From positions 124,001 through 188,000 of the forward strand of contig MCGO01000077.1 in the NCBI GenBank assembly GCA_002104985.1: a stretch of 64,000 bases of DNA, in the 5' to 3' direction. This stretch comes from Rhizoclosmatium globosum (lineage: Eukaryota; Chytridiomycota; Chytridiomycetes; Chytridiales; Chytriomycetaceae). A program made the translations under genes and the position numbers. The notes beneath the pieces are model-generated. The model searched no databases and was not told where the DNA came from. It saw nothing but the letters and a program-made list of their open reading frames with translations. Of this stretch, positions 10,430 to 21,490 are shown piece after piece (the stretch's first letter is position 1; every line of letters starts with the position of its first letter).

Positions 10430-13400
10430 TTACTTGTGCGCATGCCTACAATTCCCACAAATCTTCTTCCCATCCTTTGTCGTTCCAAACCCAGATGAAT
10501 TAAACACAGCTTTAAATTCACTGCACCCACACGTTCCGCAATTCTTGGAATCACTCACGTCAATCAGAGGTTTGCCTGCTGTTCGACCTAACGTTCCGCT
10601 ACCGCCTGCTATGTTTCCGCGTTTTGATTTCCCACGAGAGAGTGTTGGGACTGAAGCGCTCGTGGCGGATGGTACTTCTCCGCCAGCTTCGGCAATGAAT
10701 GAGAGGGTTTGTGATTGCTCAAGTTCCCAAGCTCGGTCGAGGTATTGTTGCATTCGGGTCACATAAGTGTCGTCGTATGTATCGATGGTTGTTGGGATTG
10801 TAGAAAGCGGCATATCGCAAGCCTCCATGATTTGTGCGTCTGCGTCAAAGGCGGGGTTTGGGAATGGGGTTGATGGAATGACAGGTGTTGATACGAGTTT
10901 GGGATTCGTGGTTGGAGTTCGTGCGACGCCCTTTGATTTTTGACGAACAACGAGAAGTGGAGTTGTATCGTCTATAGCGGCAATGGATTGCTGTTGGTTG
11001 TTATTGTCTGTGGTTATTGGTGTTTGGTAGTTTGTGATTTGGTTGAATGAGAGCAGTGGTTTCGAGGGAACTTGCTGACTATGCGTTTGCTGTTGTTGGG
11101 TTGCATCTTTCTTTTTTGCTGCGAGTGAAAGATTTCGACCGAGAAGAGACATACTGGGAGGTACGGCTGCAGTGTTTGTGACTTGACCGAGGTCAACTGG
11201 GTCCAAGAGCGTCGCACCGTTCGCCGGTGCTGTCGACACTTGTGCCATCGCAGCACTTATGATCGGAGCCTTGAGTGGAGGCTGATTTCGGGCCGGCACA
11301 TTTTCATATGCTGTAAACAGATCTGGATATTCTGCAAACATTGCTTCATTCTAATGTCAAACCGTTCAGTGCACTTCAACATCACAAAAATATAATCCTA
11401 CCTTGGCGAGACGAATTCCTAGCACCCAATCAGCCAACTGATCCTTATTCTCGACACAGAAAAAGTGGATATATTCCTCCGTCTTCTCAAACATGGTGAC
11501 ACTCGCTGTACTCCGCAGCGCGAAACAATAATTTGTTGTCGCTTTCTTTCGCGGCGTTGTGAGCGTGTATACATCAAAGTTATTGAGTCTGCAAAGCACA
11601 GTCTCCCTCTAAACCTCAAAAGTAAGCAACAGTATAGATACAAGAGAAAACACAGAAACACTCACATCAAATTCACGATCCTTATAATAAACAACATCCT
11701 CTCTTAAATAAACCCACCTCCGCTTCCATTTCCCCATTTTAATCTCCACATCAAACCGTCCCTCAACTCGTGGCCATTTTCCTATCACACATCGCGGTAC
11801 AAGAGTGTTTCGGAACGCGTACGGTTTTAACATCAATACGCAGTCCTGGGTTGTTGGGTCCCAAGCTTCCATCACTTCGGTCACGATTTCCCAGTCTCGC
11901 AAGGCACGTTCAATACCGAAATCGGCACAGACTTCAAAAAGGGTGTAAGAACCGTCGTCAACGAATGCAGAGGACGGAGCTGATGTGAGTAGGTAAAGTA
12001 GTTCGTTAACAACTACGTCTGTGGAAAGGGCTGAAGTTAAGATAACTGTTTTGTAAGTCGCGAGAGAGTCAATGTAAATGCGGGTGGTGATTTTCTTGGG
12101 TTCAAGCTTTGTTGGGGGAGGTGGCTGTATAACTGCTGGAACTGGTTTCGGAGACATGAAATTGTTTCTGGCAGGAGCAGAAGAAGACAGAGTTGCTTGC
12201 TGTTGAAATTCTGACGTAGATTGTTTTGGCGTCATGCCAGGGTATCTCGACGAGCCAGGTGGGATCTATAGGAAAACGTTTGAGAATCACGGTGGATGAA
12301 TAATAAATAACACTAACATTCTTCCCAGTTGTCATTTGACGCGTCATGGACCGTGGGCCCATCGAAGAATCCTCGCCATTAACAACTTTCGATTGAATCT
12401 GCGCCAACGGAACATCGTCTTCCTCGCTGTCTGAAAACGTCTCCTTCTTTTTCAATAGCTCCTCCAACTTCAATTTCGGTGTAGAATTAGCAAACCTCTG
12501 AGGTTGAACTGTTGTATTGTGGCTCGAATTGTGGCCTGAGTTGGTGTTGAAGGGAGTATTTGTACGAGATGGAATAGATGCTGTTTCTTTGATTGACGTT
12601 GATGCGTCTTTGCGGGATTTGATGAGAAGGTCAATTTGGCCGACAATTCCTTCCAAGTTTTCGAGGTCTCCATCGGTTGCATTTTCCAAGTGGTCCAAGA
12701 CTCTACTATTTGTTGCGAGCGAAGTAAGGAGGTTGGATAGAGAGGGTTGGTCTGGTTGAGGGAGTTGGGTTTGGTTTGATGGAGGTTGTTGAAGAAAGGA
12801 CTGTTGTTGCTGCTGTTGAAGGCGGTCAATGAAGGCAGAATTACGGCCAAGAGACCCAACAAATTGCTGATTCATGTCTCTGTTTTGGTGGTACTGGGCT
12901 GCAACAAGTCCAAGCGGAGCCTCATCGTCAGAAGAATCATCATTGTTGCTGGTGTAATTTGTTCGACGGTCAAGGGTAGTTGAAGGAGGAATACTCCAGT
13001 TCATGGTATTTGGCAGGGAGGGTCGTCGTTGAAGAGACTGTTGAGCCAGGGGGGCAACTTGGGCCTGAGTTGGCACAACGTATCGCTGGGCTGGCAGCAC
13101 GTCAGTTGAAGGCGGCAACATTGCATCGACAGTTTCAAAGTCTGTGAGTTCGCGCGAGTCCGAGTCTTCTCCGATAGACTCCTCCAGGGACACGTCTGAG
13201 CCCGTCAGGACACGACCATTTGCCTCGCTGACGGCCGCCTGACTGCCTGAGTTGTACGGGCGCGAGAAGGACGAGAAGACGGACTCGACTCTGCGGAGGC
13301 GGCCACCTTGGAGTCCTTGGAGTCCTTGGGGGTGGTGTTGGGTGTGGGTTTGAGCGACTTGGCCCAACACAGACGACGGCCGCTCGTTCGAGGCCGGCGA

Positions 13401-13643
13401 CACGGGAACACGCAGCACCTGCTTTGGCGGCGAGGCGGCGTACGAGTCGAGGAGCCCCGCGTAGGCCGCTGACGACTGCGGCGATGTCGGCGGTGCCTGT
13501 GGTGGAACTGGGCCTGGCGTCGACGGCGCCTTGGACACTGGCACGCTCAGAGGCGCTGGTGGCGGTCCCGCACTGGCTACGGCGGTCAGGTACGCCGGCA
13601 GCGAGAAGGACGGCGTGGGCGGTCGGGACATGGATCTCAACAA
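10430..13643 (-). CDS. RA-PH domain adaptor protein (MRL/Grb7-like) with C-terminal zinc-knuckle-like motif
   Basis: Four exons (12318-13643, 11666-12265, 11402-11608, 10430-11350) with introns of 52, 57 and 51 nt encode about 1017 residues. The N-terminal 440 are disordered, rich in Pro, Ser and Gln, with an acidic SDSEEDD patch. Near residues 495-590 is a Ras-association-like fold (KITTRIYIDSLATYKTVIL). A PH domain follows, from GRFDVEIKMGKWKRRWVYL through CFALRS to the closing helix DQLADWVLGIRLAK. Another disordered tail ends in a Cys motif, CGTCGCSEF then CGNCRHAHK. In animals RA-PH tandems (RIAM, lamellipodin, MIG-10) link Ras-like GTPases and phosphoinositides to actin; that role here is inferred. 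A Met four codons into the frame (13631) is an alternative start. Frame intact. Confidence 0.78.
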
Positions 13644-14087
13644 CTGACTGCACTCGGATTCGGATTCAGAGAACCTTTTTTGTTTCCAAGTGGAACCTTG
13701 GCTAACTCCTTCTGCTAGGGCACTCTTATCACAGCTTGTGCTTCAGTTGCTATACTGACGTGTGTCGAAATAAATCTGCAACAGGTTACTTTCAGTGCAG
13801 GTTACTTGGCTCAAAGTATTGATAAATTCAGCTCTAACTGTAAAGTTCGAAACTTAATACGATTCGAGTCCATTACAACAGTGAACGGCTGACGTTGAGA
13901 AAATAAAAAAACCAGATTACACACTCGTCCATCTGAAGTTTAAGTTAGTATTGGTATTGGTACTTCCTTCACTTGCATCCTTCGCTTTCAGGCGAGAAAA
14001 TGCAATCGCAACAGTTTATGTGTTAATATGCGTCAAGAATAAGCAAGGCAGAAGTTTTGATTCGTCCGAAAAGCAAAGCAAGTCAAA
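13644..14087. promoter_or_regulatory. Divergent promoter region between RA-PH gene and 14088 gene
   Basis: 444 bp between two head-to-head genes, so it must serve both. AT-rich towards 13850-13920. No recognisable operator or repeat; no ORF I would support. Confidence 0.5.
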
Positions 14088-16258
14088 ATGCCCAACTCCA
14101 ACACCATCGCAAAGGAAAACCGAACGCCAGGCACAACCGCCTCCATTCAAGATGAAGACCAAATATCAATCAAACAGCGACTCGAAAACTTTAAACGACA
14201 GAAGGAAGCCCAAAGACTCAGGTGAGAATCAATCCAATACTTTCTTCACACCATATTCACTAAACGCGTTGGTTCAGAGAGAAACAAGCACGCGCAAAAG
14301 AGGCCGCCTTTGTAGTTACAGCGCCAAAGAAGGCTGTTATCGACTTTGTACCGTCAATCATTCGTTCAGAACCGCTCGTTGAAGTCCAAGTCCCTCCAAC
14401 AACTCCTGCCAATCTGTCAACTACACAAAAGCCAAACAAAAAGTCATGGGTGTACGCATCTAACTCTTCTATCATTCACATATCTAACTCTTGTATCCAA
14501 GTCCCTCAACCAACCTGTCAAAACTATCAACATTTCACACTCCCGCAGCAAAGCATACAGAGACTCATCAACCTCACTCCAGTCTTGAAGAAACCCATGA
14601 AGAATGGGACCTCAAAACTGAAATGTATAAAGTATTCGATGAAGCTAAAATCCGTGCAACAACCATACACGAAAAACAATTCCTCTCTCGCGCCATGGAA
14701 ATGTTTGAACGCACGATGAATGAAGGTGAAACCCACCCCCGCCTAACTCTCACTTAACTCCCACGTTACTCAACACCCCAACACAGTTACCAAATCCCCA
14801 ACCGCCCATCACGTCCCTCACCACATCCAAAGCACAAACTCAACCCCCGCCTCCGAATCCATGAGAGTCACACCAGGAATGACACCAAAAACCCCATACA
14901 TGGACCAAACAATCCCAACCCACACGGGCTCCTCAACACCCATGACGCCCTCATTCATCCGGCCCCCAACCCCCGCGTTTTTGGAATACCGGGACCCAAC
15001 AGGCACAGTGGAAGACGTTGACCTTGACGCGCCGATGGAAACACCGGTCTTTGAGAACGAGGAGGATGACGATGAAGTTGTGTTTACGGGGAGTACTGTT
15101 GCTGGGAAAGTTTTGGGGGATAAAGAGGAGGTGGAAGCGAGTATGGAGGTGACGCCGCCGCGGTCAAAGTATTTGGATCATGTATTGATGAAGTGTGATG
15201 AGGCTGAGGAGGAGGATATGGATGCAATTTGTGGGACGTTTGCTGTTGAGAAGCCGGGTGTAGATGGAGATGCTGATGAGATGGAGGTGAAGGTGGAAAA
15301 TAATCACGTTGAAGCGAATGTCAATGTCGAGGAGAGTGGGTTTGATGAGGAGGAAGCCGTTGAACCTGCCAAGGCGAGTAAGCAAGGAACTCCACACCCT
15401 CACAAATTGCATCGTACCCCTGACGACCTCGCCATGCTCATGAGTCGCGTTTCCATCAGTGAGGAGTCTGGAACTCCTGTCAAGAGCGAGCGCAAGATTC
15501 GGGATGGAAGGGAAGTCCGTGTTGGATTCAGTAGTGTCAAAGGAGAAGTCAAGATTGGGCCTAGCGGATCTACGGACGGTAGCGTGGTTGTTTTAACACC
15601 TCGTCGTGCAAATAAGCGCGAGAAAGAGGGTATGTTGCATATTTTATGAGATTCTCTCAGCTGATTTTTGTTAATTCTTAGAACTGGGAGTTGACTCTGT
15701 TGTTACGAATGCACGTCGTTCGTTGAGATTTATGCCTGTTGATTTGACAAACTCTCCACTGTCTGTTGCTCCTGCAGCTGAAAGTGCGTCAGTGGAAGTC
15801 AAAAAGGAGTACCTGACACCAAGAAGAATGGCTACCATGGCCCACTCGCCGCGTACGGTCCTGATGCAGGCGAGCGTGTCAAGAAATTGTTGGAAGAACA
15901 TGGAAACGCGTTTGTACCCAATAAGGTATTTATCGTGGAGAAGTATTCAGTGTCGCCCTAATTCACTGTTTCAGGTTTTGGAGCTTCCTGGAGGATCGGG
16001 AATGCCTACTGTATCGGCTATGCCAAGGAGCGCAACGAAATTGAGGATTCCTAGTGCAAAGACTTCTCCAAAGAACACAGTGACACCTTCCAAGGGAGTA
16101 TCGAACAAGCCTCGTTGGGTAGCAGTCCTGTGTCTCCATTCACTGTGCATTCTGTGAGCGGTAATTCTCGATCATCTAGCATTAGTGGAATGGTTCGTGC
16201 TGCAAGTGGAGTGAAGGAGGAGGGTGAATTGACTCCAAGGGCAAACAGGCGGCTTTAA
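14088..16258 (+). CDS. Largely disordered protein with short helical segments, two apparent frameshifts
   Basis: Exons approximately 14088-14221, 14278-14451, 14502-14725, 14787-15629, 15682-15933 and 15975-16258. N-terminus MPNSNTIAKENRTPG with a basic helix (KQRLENFKRQKEAQRLREKQ); a helical block near 14600-14720 (KVFDEAKIRATTIHEKQFLS); then long acidic and Thr-Pro-rich stretches with many TP sites (possible CDK/MAPK substrate). Near the 3' end LRFMPVDL and the segment around GPDAGERVKKLLEEHGNAF are recovered only if one base is missing near 15830, and the Ser-rich C-terminus ending PRANRRL only if one is missing near 16113. The TP-rich, basic/acidic make-up resembles cytoskeletal or chromatin-associated proteins (CKAP2-like is a weak guess). 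Function not assigned. Confidence 0.5.
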
Positions 16259-16466
16259 TTTTGTTTTCATACTCTTTATTCGAGCGTATCTCTTCTGTCT
16301 TTTCTTTTTTCGTTATCGTCGCTGCTACTTGAAAGTTGTGTTTGAAACGGTCGACCAATAAATTATTCTGGATTGTTCATTGATTCAAGACTAGGAGTTT
16401 GTTGAAACCAAATATGCTTCATTGAACTACTACATAACATAAAAAGGAATGGAGGTTATAACAATG

Positions 16467-17505
16467 TCAGACTCGGTTGTATGCAGTATGTGGTGCAGGC
16501 ACCTTGGACATGTGTCCAGCCCTTGCAAAGTCTCTGTGCATCAACCCAGTGTGCTTCCACTTTGCTTGTCTCAACTGGTGCACTTGAACACACAAACCAA
16601 TAATGGCAAGCAATACGCAACCAGCAAACATGTACGCCCACTTAGATCCAAAGTCAACTTGTACATTCTTTCCTGTGGAAATGATTCTTGAAATATCCAC
16701 GAACCCAGTTTGAGCAAACACGTCAAGACCAACAAACGTGGCATAGGCACCCCCAAACGATGTGGCAGTAATCAAAATTGGCATCTCCAAGAAGAATACC
16801 AAAACTCCAAACACAAGACAGAACACAACAATGGTGATGATGCGCGCCGTGGATGACGTGATCACATCCTTAAGCACAGTCAAAAACAGCAGCGAGAGAA
16901 CGTATCCCAGCCCTGCTCCGATTGCAAAGAAACCAACTTTCCAAAGCGCCAAGGTAAGTCCGCCACCAATAAGTCCGAAGAGGAGACACACACAGAAATA
17001 CACCAAGTCCCTGTTCGATCCACCAATTTGAGACTTTGAGCTAAATTCAATGTTCTGGAGCACAACAAAGGTGAGGACGCTGAAAAAGTAGAATCCGGCC
17101 AGGAAGAGCAACGGCTTGAACAGTTTGTGACCGAAAAAGACGAGAGCGAGTCCAGAAGCGATAAGCACTGCCGCGTATACAGCCGTGTACGCCGTCAGTC
17201 TTGATATTCCGTCGTCAAGAGGCGAAGTGAGAGTTGAGAGTGGATTGTGTTGTTTGTGGCGACGGGTACCACGTCTTTCAGGTTTGCGAATCGGACAGCG
17301 TCGGTGTTTGTGTTTGTGTTTGTGTTGAGATTGCGGTTGCGGCCGACGAGTAGACATTTGGCTTTGCGTCTGCTGCCGGAACTTGCCACGACCGGAGCAG
17401 CGCCGGACTCACAATCCCGCTGAAGTCGGCTGATACGGTCGCAGAGAGAAACAGGGTTGCCGCGAGGAGCGCCAGTTGGAAGAGCACGATGCGCATTGGT
17501 TTCAT
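16467..17505 (-). CDS. TMEM198/DUF4203-like multipass membrane protein
   Basis: Two exons, 17413-17505 and 16467-17369, with a 43 nt intron whose removal joins the signal peptide frame to the body: 331 residues. The start at 17505 gives the signal peptide MKPMRIVLFQLALLAATLFL. After a His/Lys-rich stretch (HKHKHKHRRC) and a basic luminal linker come seven hydrophobic segments, including YAAVLIASGLALVFFGHKLF, LVYFCVCLLFGLIGGGLTLA, AIGAGLGYVLSLLFL and YMFAGCVLLAIIGLCVQV. This matches the TMEM198 family, a conserved but poorly defined eukaryotic membrane protein also seen in fungi. The His cluster could bind metal, which is speculative. Convergent with the 14088 gene. Confidence 0.72.
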
Positions 17506-17834
17506 TGGAGGGAAGTGGTGGTGGTGGGTTTGGAAATGAGTTTTTGGGTTTGATGTTCGAGAAGACCTGAACTCTGACGCCGACAAAAACAAAGAGAGTT
17601 CGATTCATCAGCCATCAAAGGATCAAATAGTTTCAAACCATGCATCACCATTGGAAACGAAGTTTACCTGCCAAGAGCCTATAGAAGTTAAATTAATATC
17701 CCTGTCAACTTCTAATATTAGGCTGCGTCGGTGTTCTGACTTGAGTTTCAAATTGCAGGAGCTAGTACCACTGTGATTGAGTGGAACTGTACTTTAAAAA
17801 GGCACATTTCTATTCTGGACTGGGGAATTACCTT
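17506..17834. other. Gene-free interval
   Basis: 329 bp containing the promoter of the TMEM198-like gene and the 3' end of the phosphate permease gene. No feature beyond that is supported. Confidence 0.4.
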
Positions 17835-19619
17835 TTATGGAATAAAAAGTAAAACGATTGACATATTATCTAAATAACGTTTATTTACGAAATATTTCTT
17901 GGCCGCACAAAGAAGCTTTACTTTGGCGCAACTGGAGCCTGGTTGAAAGATGGTCCACGTGTAACCAGTGCAAAAGCAGCCGGCAGAGACACCGGCAATT
18001 GGAAGAGTCAATAACCAAGAGAACAAAGTCCAAGAAACCATCTTCCAGTTCACAGACTTGGCACTGCCGTTCATCAAACCGACTCCGACAGTAGCACCGA
18101 CAATACACTGGGTAGTAGAAACTGGGAGAGCCAAGAAAGAAGCGGTGATAACAGCCAAAGCAGCTCCAAGTTCCATGGCGAATCCACGGGATGGAGAGTG
18201 GTAAGTCAAGTTGTTACCCAAGTTGATCATAATTCTCCAACCATACAAAGCCAAACCACAGTCAATTGCGAAACCTCCCATAGCCAACATCCATGTCTGG
18301 ACATTGGCATTCTTGGCAACTTTACCAGTAGACCACAAGTCGTAAACAGCAGCGAGTGGTCCAATGGCGTTAGCAACATCGTTGGAACCGTGTCCGAAAG
18401 AAGCAAAGGAGGCAGTCATAACTTGGAGGAAAGAGAAGAGGAACTCAACCTTGTTGTCGTACAAAGTAGCATGAGCGTGAGCATCTTTGGCACTTTGGGA
18501 TTGAACTGAAGCGACATCCATGAAGAGACCCTTCTTAGCGAGCTCATAAGTACCTCTGAAACCGTTCTTGACAGTGGCAACAAGTCCAATGGAGTCAGTA
18601 GTTTCTTCGACGACAGTAACTTTCTCGGTGTGGACAACGACAGGCTCCTCTTTGTGACCATCCTCAACAAGGTGTGGGGTGAATTGAAGGGCAAGCTGGC
18701 GTTCAAGGTTCTCGTTCTTTGGCTGGGTTGGAACGGCAAAGATGTAGAACAAGTGGTACCACTTGAGGTCCTCTTCCTTCTCGAGCTTACGGAGGAAGTA
18801 TGGAATCGCGAAGAAAGTAGTAAAGAGCAAGACAAATCCAGAGACGGCACCAACAATGGTCATGCAAAGAGCGACATCACCAGAGAAAACAACTGGAGCT
18901 CCGAAAAGGCAGCAGTGATCTTAAGGGTCGACTTTCCGTTCTTGGAGGCAACGTAGAAAGAGACAATGAAGGTGGTGAGGGTAAAGTAGACTGGAATCGC
19001 GTAGATACCGGCGCGGAGTGGGTTCTTGGCCTTCAAGACAAACTGCGAGTGAGTCCGTAAATGATCATGGCGAGGATACCGGCAACAGCTGGGGAAATTA
19101 ACCAAGACGCGACGATTTGAGTCACACCCTTGTTCTCCCAACCCCAGTTAACAGCGTCCGTACCGAACGCGGATACACCACACCAATCAGTGCACCAACA
19201 ATAGAGTGGGTGTAGAAACTGGCCAACCGAAACGAGTGGCAATCATCACCCAAGATGAGGAACCAATCAAAGCACACATGAATCCAGACATCAAAAGATC
19301 CTGACGTTTGTCGAACTGACCAAGAGAAATGATACCGTCTTTGATGGTTCCGGTAGTAGAGGCTCCGAGAAGGATAGCTCCGAGGAACTCAGTGAAAATG
19401 GCTATGCAGCAAGCTTGCCACAATTTGAGGGAACGGGAACCGACCGAGGTAGCGAAGGAGTTGGCGACGTCGTTGGCACCTGTAGTATACGGACAGTTAG
19501 GATAAAGTGGTCTACAAGAAGGACACGTTACCAATAGCGTAGGCATCAAGGAAGGAGAATGCCACAGTAAGGGCAAACATCCATGTGTAGGAGTTGACTG
19601 GAAGAGGAAGTGGAGCCAT
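17835..19619 (-). CDS. PHO89: PiT-family (PHO4 domain) inorganic phosphate permease, Pho89-like, with apparent frameshifts
   Basis: Exon 1 is 19532-19619 (MAPLPLPVNSYTWMFALTV); a 52 nt intron follows, then one long exon. Both inverted PiT signatures are present: GANDVANSFATSVGSR near the N-terminus and GHGSNDVANAIGP near the C-terminus, with VSTTQCIVGATVGVG in the second repeat. A cytosolic loop of about 150 residues separates the halves. The known family couples Pi to Na+ or H+ at the plasma membrane. The N-terminal half needs four single-base insertions to stay in frame, near 19210, 19180, 19043 and 18905 (for example GTGGTG where GTGGGTG is expected). All are one missing base in conserved sequence, so consensus error is more likely than decay. 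The last about 20 codons are uncertain. Confidence 0.85.
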
Positions 19620-20237
19620 ATTGTAATACTGATGACAACAAGCGGAGGAAGAGACCTCGTCCTTATATCCTTATTGCAAGCCTACAAATTTTTCGTTGGT
19701 GATTATGTTGGGCACGAGCTTTTTTGAACTTTGGTTGATTAAATTGTCCGCATGCCTTCAAGTGCCTCAGCTCAAGCTCTCTCTATGCATACAGTGTGTG
19801 TGAGGAAATAATCAAAGTTAAATACTCTCTTGGATTGTTGACATTGGTCCAAGTTAACAGCTTGATAAATAATATCAAGAGTGAAACGAAATTTCGGGCA
19901 CGCATTTTGAGTTGGTCGTACCTTGTCCCTCATTCTTATTGGCTGCAATGAACTGGAGGCACAGCTTCTAGGAACTTCGGGCAAGTCCTCACTCAAAACC
20001 CTGATTTTCTACAGCAGAGTAATCATACTTCCTCGATTTTTTTCTGTTCCAAAGTCAAAGGAGTCTTCATGTTGCCAATAATGCATTGAATTGTTCATGA
20101 ATGTACTGTCGGTAAGTTTCCTTGTTGAAAGAGGGGCGACAGAACGCGGCACAAATTCCCAAGAGTCTAGTCCATAATTAATATCAATTGAAAGAAAGAT
20201 GGAATATAAAGCGAGTTGTGCCGATTTATTCTTGCTT
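19620..20237. other. Gene-free interval upstream of phosphate permease
   Basis: 618 bp between the permease start and the GPN3-like stop. It should hold the permease promoter. I looked for CACGTG/CACGTT-type phosphate-response sites and saw none that stood out. No supported ORF or RNA. Confidence 0.45.
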
Positions 20238-21164
20238 TTAGTAATCAATCACATCATCGTCTTCTTCACCGTCTTCCATATCCTTAGGTCTTTTGGCTCA
20301 ACATCTTCGCCATACTGAATCGCATTGTCGATATGAGAGAGAACGGTTGTCACAGAGTCCTCGTCGTGAATGTTGAGGGGAATGAAAGAGACCATATTGA
20401 ATTCTTCATGAGCTGAACGAGTGCTCGGTTCAAGGCATGTAATTTCGGACTCGTGTCTTTGTTAGCATCTTCCATAAGGAGGGCTGGGTCTGGGTCAAAG
20501 TATCTATACGAGAATTTTAGTTCCCTGAACGAATCACGTCAAAAAACCCACCTCTCGAGCTCATACGAATTCGCGCGATCACCCAACAAATCCATTTTAC
20601 TCATGACATTGATATGCGGGATTTCCAGCTGAATCATTGCACTCATAGCACTCATCACCCGAAAAGTATTTGCTGACATCCTGCACAAATTGCGAATCAA
20701 GAAGGTATACACCACATGTCCGGTATCCCATTCTTGACAGTGTCGAGACAATGTTTTTCATGATAGGGAAGTGAGTATATAACTCGATTTGGCCGGGACA
20801 GTCAATGATGAGATAGTCATCTTCGAAGGATGAGATTTGGTCTTCGAGCCAGTCAATATTATTCACAAGGTACCTGGTTGTGTCTGTAAGTGATTGGCGA
20901 CGATATGGACCAGCAAACAAACTCACTCCAAGCAATAGACGAGACCACCGTTCGGGCCGTACTGAAGCTCTTCGACGACATCTTCGAGTGTAATAAGGTC
21001 TCTGATATCGATGGATGGCTTGTACTCAAAGTGCTCGGCGGCTGGGTCCAGGTTGACCAAATGCACTGACCGCCCAACAGATTGGCAGTGTGTCATGATG
21101 GTTGCGCAGAATGTCTCTTTCCGGATCCCGCTGGTCCCATCACAAGTTGGCAGAGCTTTCCCAT
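20238..21164 (-). CDS. GPN3: GPN-loop GTPase 3 (Fet5/GPN3-like), with apparent frameshifts
   Basis: Three exons (20927-21164, 20552-20873, 20238-20503), introns 53 and 48 nt. Starts MGKLCQLVMGPAGSGK (P-loop), then VNLDPAAEHF (the diagnostic segment of GPN GTPases), YGPNGGL carrying the GPN loop, DCPGQIELYTH (G3), SKMDLL (G4, NKxD-like) and an acidic tail ending DDDVIDY. GPN3 with GPN1 (Npa3) acts in cytosolic assembly and nuclear import of RNA polymerase II; known for the family. About four single-base losses are needed to keep frame, near 21118, 20664, 20410 and 20282, two of them in G runs. Length once corrected is about 275 residues, normal for GPN3. Confidence 0.88.
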
Positions 21165-21490
21165 TTGGGTTTGCTGAAGGTGGTTTGGTTTGGTTTTTGT
21201 TTTTTTCGGATTTGATTCAATTCTCTCTTCTTTCTCATTTACTACTTTATCCTCTTTTCGCTCTATCATTTGAAGGAATAGATAACTCTTGATACTCGAC
21301 TATTCTGTTTGTTTTCATAATTCGCTATATGACGCCACAGGTGTGCATAGACTGACGAATTGAAATTGAAATTCACTCCCAATACGAACAGTTCTTGCGC
21401 ATCACAACACTGATTTTGAAACGGTTGAAAGGGAAATTAGAATGTCGATCAGAAGTTGACTTTTATTCAACCATCTTTTCTTCAAATCAA
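21165..21490. promoter_or_regulatory. Divergent promoter region, GPN3-like gene and ZIP gene A
   Basis: 326 bp between head-to-head genes. T-rich and pyrimidine-rich near 21180-21260. No clear zinc-response element recognised. Confidence 0.45.

Noticed and set aside
13135..13653. 172-residue minus-strand ORF overlapping the RA-PH start
   Set aside because: Alternative frame of the GC-rich, Pro/Ser-coding first exon; arginine-rich shadow without support.
14088..16258. CKAP2-like microtubule protein
   Set aside because: Only general TP-rich and basic character supports it; no diagnostic motif could be aligned by eye.
17835..19619. Phosphate permease as a pseudogene
   Set aside because: Four one-base losses, but every TM and signature is conserved, with the same error type as many other essential genes nearby.
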